Shown: piece by piece, positions 62,601-64,000 of the stretch
Layout: each line of letters starts with the position of its first letter
Position numbering within the stretch: position 1 is the first letter of the stretch
Assembly (NCBI GenBank): GCA_029570835.1
Contig: JAKPTX010000140.1
Span: 42,479 to 106,478 of the forward strand
DNA length: 64,000 nt
DNA from: Bacteroidota bacterium
Lineage (GTDB): Bacteria > Bacteroidota > Bacteroidia > Bacteroidales > WCHB1-69
Reading direction: 5' to 3'
Position numbers and translations under genes: made by a program
The notes under the pieces: model-generated
What the model saw: only the letters and a program-made list of their open reading frames with translations
The model's database searches: none
Told to the model about the DNA's origin: nothing

Positions 62601-64000
62601 GGTCTAATGATCAAGAAACTGTAACCGCAACCGGTTTAGCTGCAGGCAGTTACAGTGTAACCGTAACTGATGCAAATGGGTGTCAGAAAGACGCAACAGT
62701 AACCATTGGAACAGCTCCTTACCAAACGCCTACGTTGGTATGTCCCGATAATTTCTTGGCTTATACCGTAGCAGATGCTTGTACATGGAGATCAAGTGCC
62801 GGTCAATTTGACCCTGTACTGATCATTGATCACTGTGATTTACATACCCTTTCATATACTTTAACCGATGCTACAACAGCAAGCGATACCGGTAAGATTC
62901 CTGAAACTACATTTAATCTGGGGGTTACTACGGCAACTTACACCTTAACATACGGTAGTAATAGTGTATCTTGCAGTTTTACCATTACTGTCGAAGATAA
63001 TGTTGCTCCGGTGATTACTTGTCCCGCACCAATAACAGCTGTGACTACATTGGGGGCTTGCGATTCTACTATGATTATTAATCTCACATCTGTTACAGAC
63101 AATTGTACACATGATGCCAATTTGAATATCACATACCGTGTATTCAATCCTGATAACAGTTTAACCAACTGGAAACCAGACAGTACTGCTTACGAATTTG
63201 AAGTGGGTATCAGTCAAGTTGAGTACCGTGTGATGGATGAAGCAAGCAACATAGCTACTTGTATCCAACAAGTAACCGTAACTGATAATCAAGTTCCAAC
63301 TATTACATGTGCTAATTTAGATGATTCCTATGAGAACACTCCCGGTGTTTGTGGATATGTTGTAGTTGGGGATCAGTTTGATCCTACTGATACGGATGAC
63401 AATTGTGCTATTTTAAGTGTTACTCATAATTATGGCGGTTGGGCTAACGATACTACTTTAGCCGGGGCAACATTCCCAATAGGTGAAACTACAGTAAGAT
63501 GGACTGTGGTTGATATTCATGGCAACTCTACTTTCTGTGATATAGTAGTGAAAGTTATTGATACTGAAGCTCCTACCTTTGTGAACTGTCCTGCAACTAC
63601 CTTCACAATCGGTGCCGATTTGAACTGTAATACCGGTGTGATTTGGCCTATCCCTGTGGCACAAGATAATTGTGGTAATGTATCCGTAGCAGAAACTACT
63701 TCTCCCGAACTACTTTATGGTACACAGTTGGCTCCCGGTATATATAACATCCAATATACTGCAACAGATGGTGCCGGTTTAACAGCAATTTGTGAATTTA
63801 CTGTAGTAGTTGTCGATGATGGAGCTCCATTGTTGGTATGTCAACCCGATATCACGGTAGTTGCTGATAACGATAGCTGTTCGTATACCTCTACTGCCGG
63901 TGAATTTGACCCGCTATTGAGCGTGGATAACTGTCCGGGATATGCTCTATATCATCAAATTAATGGTTCTTTACCACCTGATACCGGTCGCGTACTTGCT
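53630..64000 (+). CDS. Giant secreted SprB-like adhesin, N-terminal 3457 residues (continues past the window)
   Basis: Seen: one open frame of 3457 codons with no stop to the last base, starting MKKIIFYSFFLFFFCLYLAP with a signal peptide. Order: about 1,500 residues of repeated beta-sandwich sequence without a clear name; a DUF11 domain (STDLSIEKSALTG-type; LSIEKSALTGTYDPGDLT, about 1545-1660); a GEVED domain with DDADEDG and GWIDWNGDGVFDNS (about 1750-1930); tandem SprB repeats (about 2020-3030; WSNGM, AGTYSVTVTDANGC); then HYR-like repeats (APVITCP, VPTITC, APTFVNCP) to the edge. Known: SprB-type giant adhesins are T9SS cargo carried along the surface in gliding, and HYR/SprB arrays mediate adhesion. 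The C-terminal sorting signal lies outside the window. Confidence 0.93.
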   Translation, partial: MKKIIFYSFFLFFFCLYLAPAQVTISYRDASGNSKPAEPIPTCGESKLYVRLDMVSNVSHIIVEINFPEGVSYVPGSLTKTGSSHHAIAINVENISNLNRPQFRVTGPLNEGSMIAFYVERTANCRAYYLANIASPVVVQKDSVYCTYNGESSKDEDPTQNYYNILGPIFTLVQPAPTSNATLNTPYSRTFSVKNGSLYSSDHIYLYLVHPVGDIQFDSLKIGSQLLSPEHTNGDTTFYLISDALLGSDSLFTNNEQIDFTEYFRLQKCSPSETHYGVGWGCGGISVSNWCRTVTGSSVVNMANGTGDLAMHKTEFAPGFVDMCGTGKGGYIDMIDQFTWGGDGNPKAAAAYNVEAVMGNYMYSNSVLGSLPPYVEEITDVRLNGHPVPFTPFVPGDRRIYVHLKDTFKFDPDGPGGLEDLDGDGYWDDLAPGKTLTLTYKMKLNCNKVCNAQDHEFRSGGYLRYTKMCESTPKNSFVRQYNTYKLAENIVLNSYLPPNIVNGVPFSIRLSTSFNSRNINAFRNPNTRWQWMVILDPGLSVADTNFIWSFGYYPPTPSTISQPIGYTQSGDTLFITSPNNQIGYVTFNLKYSCTDGGNINNPKLSYKLLQINNIATDCHCRELMLCVDNHTFSTLCPGSCDGGPINYLPTVRRTDNCLGWTNPLMTTRQHVDSISAYDLSKALFLDTIEVRGAAKQYGVNASALNLRIEVNRFHNSLNILTPLQISYKIVRSNAVISEGVVSTFSDTASSGTTQRIDWSLTDALPGGEIKKGDSIYTVSKYVVSGNHSSIPQHDVQAGVRYFYYNAHISEHCNQYVPEMYLPGTHSASNTYNLHTFGCNTTLLAGGSSNLLGRRFNVSGVPYLDEFRPGMYVDSILLIIPQSFRIAQVQYRTHPSYGQSGHVSQILTPSIVRGDTLIYINPGNWRPFAITKTETYGATIPITVVPTCDTDPNTPFKCNIFVKDYYYALADRPTYPDNYQGSFLNFNRTIEHFYKPAVVLTNETGIVQAYKSKHHWRVRLTNPSLTTAPYVWVALPDHTKIHIDSVKTVVGGNKITPTPYSGGKLYRVSQVGISSGNYLELDLHFTYSTNTPDSIQIFAGWNCESFPASPAAYPCALQSGFLKLDPQPSAIQLTEISGPDGECTLCDTIPYLFLVQNSQASNTLNNKVQINVPTGLLIYHDTVHIEYPYGSGSWESFHVSLTGTQYVIDLTQHSNYPVDGLPGTFIADTATKRQIGLRFNLTTTCDFIAGSKFSIFTTALSPSGQFATGSYVVHPSPPINITGLTGSLFTTVITVPEALDLTNCNADTLLIRTFIGGETTDGNSSINLDLPTGIAYVPASYIADTNAVDVSLISVTTLPSGNTRIKVPIPAGLPVASKVVFRVSLIGDGNSACMGAPLETFGTLKKDGIECGTEFCDSSLINTGGYSTMITSYNPIFDITHLSVAKRGTQYYATPTLENTSAIDHVHSNPLTIRYHCATGENSYNPTPLGTQVVNINIPAGSEATLSEVNFADGGCSSPYGIVAILSPSENCICDSARLFARTTTDLSIEKSALTGTYDPGDLTTFQVVVNNLGPSDVTQATVTDVAPFGTTISSWSATFNDGASGNSSGTGNISELVDIPVNGSIVYTVVVSVPSTYTGILMNRATVATPPEIQDSNPLNNTDTAFKTHIIELCRIDHPYLYEIPLPPGASNFMWSSTSTLPILSYASNPNKQYINFRDCNIGEVYDINIFYTLNGVDTFNLLQFRMLGCDFGDAPNTYSTLYADDGPYHVIEPYPDCTYYMGNICPDADLNGMPSSDAGFSGTSGDDGTDDADEDGVSAPTLVPGCSVDFTIKVNGPGYLYGWIDWNGDGVFDNSPSSAEKLHSGSLGISDGSTLDLDDAIGSIKLTTNVPDLPLGTKVFARFRYSNLNSGVTPTGYGGYGEVEDHQYTIHRLNSHIAQLSACPNSGNDAIFNLRDADIQVDPENLYEVSYYESYTQALVGIDSIANSSHYVSPTKTIWSRKSSSPSCYVVDIVHLVVLSTPQLNISTSSVSCYNGNDGTATVNATGGVAPYTYQWSASAGGHITATVSGLAEGTYEVTVTDANLCTQNAEVTITQPAAALAIEATVHNPTCHDYNDGSIDVTVTGGTQPYYFVWSNGMETHDLVGVPAGTYSVTVTDAKGCTVNGGDYTLTNPTEVTLTASNITPTDCNSANGSVTLTSSNGSDQVTLNGITQNSGSTFTGLQAGYYTAYTVGDCPVSVSFTIHNNNSNLAATVTTADVSCNGNNDGSATIIVSGGTTPYSMKVNTADPITIGANHTLNNLAPNNYNILITDAHGCTFHLAFDIDEPDPLVADFVCPSCVEHVACYGGATGSATVYVTGGVSPYTYSWSHNNDLDNRTAIGLAAGTYYVTVTDDNNCTQIDSAIITQPTAALAITSAIPANPTCHDYENGSITITVNGGTTPYTYVWSNGMATQDLSGVPAGDYTVTVTDANGCTDSKTYTLDNPDAFTLTVDNITNTECNGAHGSVTLRSSNDDQIRLGSVIKDSPATFSGLQAGYYTAYTEGLCPVSVSFNINNINSTLTATVTTNDVSCNGNNDGEATITVTGGEAPYSVKINAETPFNITGTPPDTTITDLAPNNYNILITDAHGCTFHLAFDIDQPTPLVAEIIDTTHVSCRNGNNGTATVNATGGVGPYTYKWSNNQETVTATGLTATDYRVTVTDANGCQKTATVTIKQPTAILTITDATPQNPSCHNYEDGSVTITVEGGTAPYTYVWSNGMATEDISGVPAGTYSVTVTDANGCTVDGDYTLNNPTEVTLTASDIVHTECNEAHGSVMLTASPSSVNITLNDSTKSSGSTFYNLPAGYYTAYAASGCPASVSFNINNINSTLTATVTTNDVLCNGNNDGEATITVTGGEAPYSVKINAETPFNITGTPPDTTITDLAPNNYNILITDAHGCTFHLAFDIDQPTPLVAEIIDTTHVSCHGGNNGTATVNATGGVGPYTYKWSNDQETVTATGLAAGSYSVTVTDANGCQKDATVTIGTAPYQTPTLVCPDNFLAYTVADACTWRSSAGQFDPVLIIDHCDLHTLSYTLTDATTASDTGKIPETTFNLGVTTATYTLTYGSNSVSCSFTITVEDNVAPVITCPAPITAVTTLGACDSTMIINLTSVTDNCTHDANLNITYRVFNPDNSLTNWKPDSTAYEFEVGISQVEYRVMDEASNIATCIQQVTVTDNQVPTITCANLDDSYENTPGVCGYVVVGDQFDPTDTDDNCAILSVTHNYGGWANDTTLAGATFPIGETTVRWTVVDIHGNSTFCDIVVKVIDTEAPTFVNCPATTFTIGADLNCNTGVIWPIPVAQDNCGNVSVAETTSPELLYGTQLAPGIYNIQYTATDGAGLTAICEFTVVVVDDGAPLLVCQPDITVVADNDSCSYTSTAGEFDPLLSVDNCPGYALYHQINGSLPPDTGRVLA

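Noticed and set aside
54357..63664. Many small frames, mostly minus-strand, in the adhesin region
   Set aside because: They lie antisense to or out of frame with the one continuous 3,457-codon frame; checks at 59,102 and 61,382 show the main frame intact.

Overview
The window looks like chromosomal DNA of a member of the Bacteroidota. Evidence: the TAnnTTTG-type -7 promoter element precedes many genes; there are TonB-dependent receptors (one paired with a DUF4249 lipoprotein), a type IX secretion sorting domain, DUF3078, DUF3127 and OstA-like proteins, a SprB-type giant adhesin, and a DPP-IV-like peptidase. HydE (an [FeFe]-hydrogenase maturase) and a methionine gamma-lyase-like enzyme suggest an anaerobic or fermentative life style. 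This is inference; no rRNA gene is present to place it more finely.

Layout. 1-27 kb is mostly housekeeping and envelope genes: the 5' end of a secreted peptidase (minus strand), uvrC, a TGS/ThrRS-like nucleoside kinase, tRNA-Met, fabG, a TonB receptor/DUF4249 pair, pssA, a LOG-family gene, a second TonB receptor, holB, an LptA/OstA-like protein, then a co-directional run mlaD-DUF3127-NlpC/P60-GNAT-mltG-hydE, followed by an OmpA/PD40 (PorE-like) protein, a divergent chorismate synthase homologue, an MBL/beta-CASP hydrolase and radA.

28-36 kb is an A+T-rich accessory island: a DUF262/DUF1524 (GmrSD-like) protein; a 125-bp foldable imperfect palindrome; a restriction-endonuclease/STAND-type NTPase protein; a second inverted-repeat element; a decayed membrane-protein gene; a small membrane protein; a 68-aa protein translationally coupled to a Clp-fold SDH-family serine protease; and a DUF6398 protein. 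Several are preceded by copies of the same promoter-bearing repeat. It reads as a defence island and is the best place to look for an undescribed system.

36-47 kb returns to envelope and metabolic genes: an FG-GAP protein with a T9SS tail, an M23/LysM peptidase, DUF819, a BamA-like protein, a GT2 enzyme, a methionine gamma-lyase-like enzyme and a PNGase F-like glycosidase.

46-53.6 kb is extremely repeat-rich. A RAYT (Y1 HUH transposase) sits among its likely REP palindromes, one of them inside its own reading frame. A DUF559 nuclease is flanked and invaded by a second palindrome family. Two paralogous LytTR regulators have lost the phospho-acceptor Asp. Intergenic DNA here and elsewhere is built from tandem heptanucleotides of several different sequences.

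From 53,630 to the window end is one uninterrupted reading frame of at least 3,457 codons, a giant secreted adhesin (DUF11, GEVED, SprB repeats, HYR repeats) that continues past the window.
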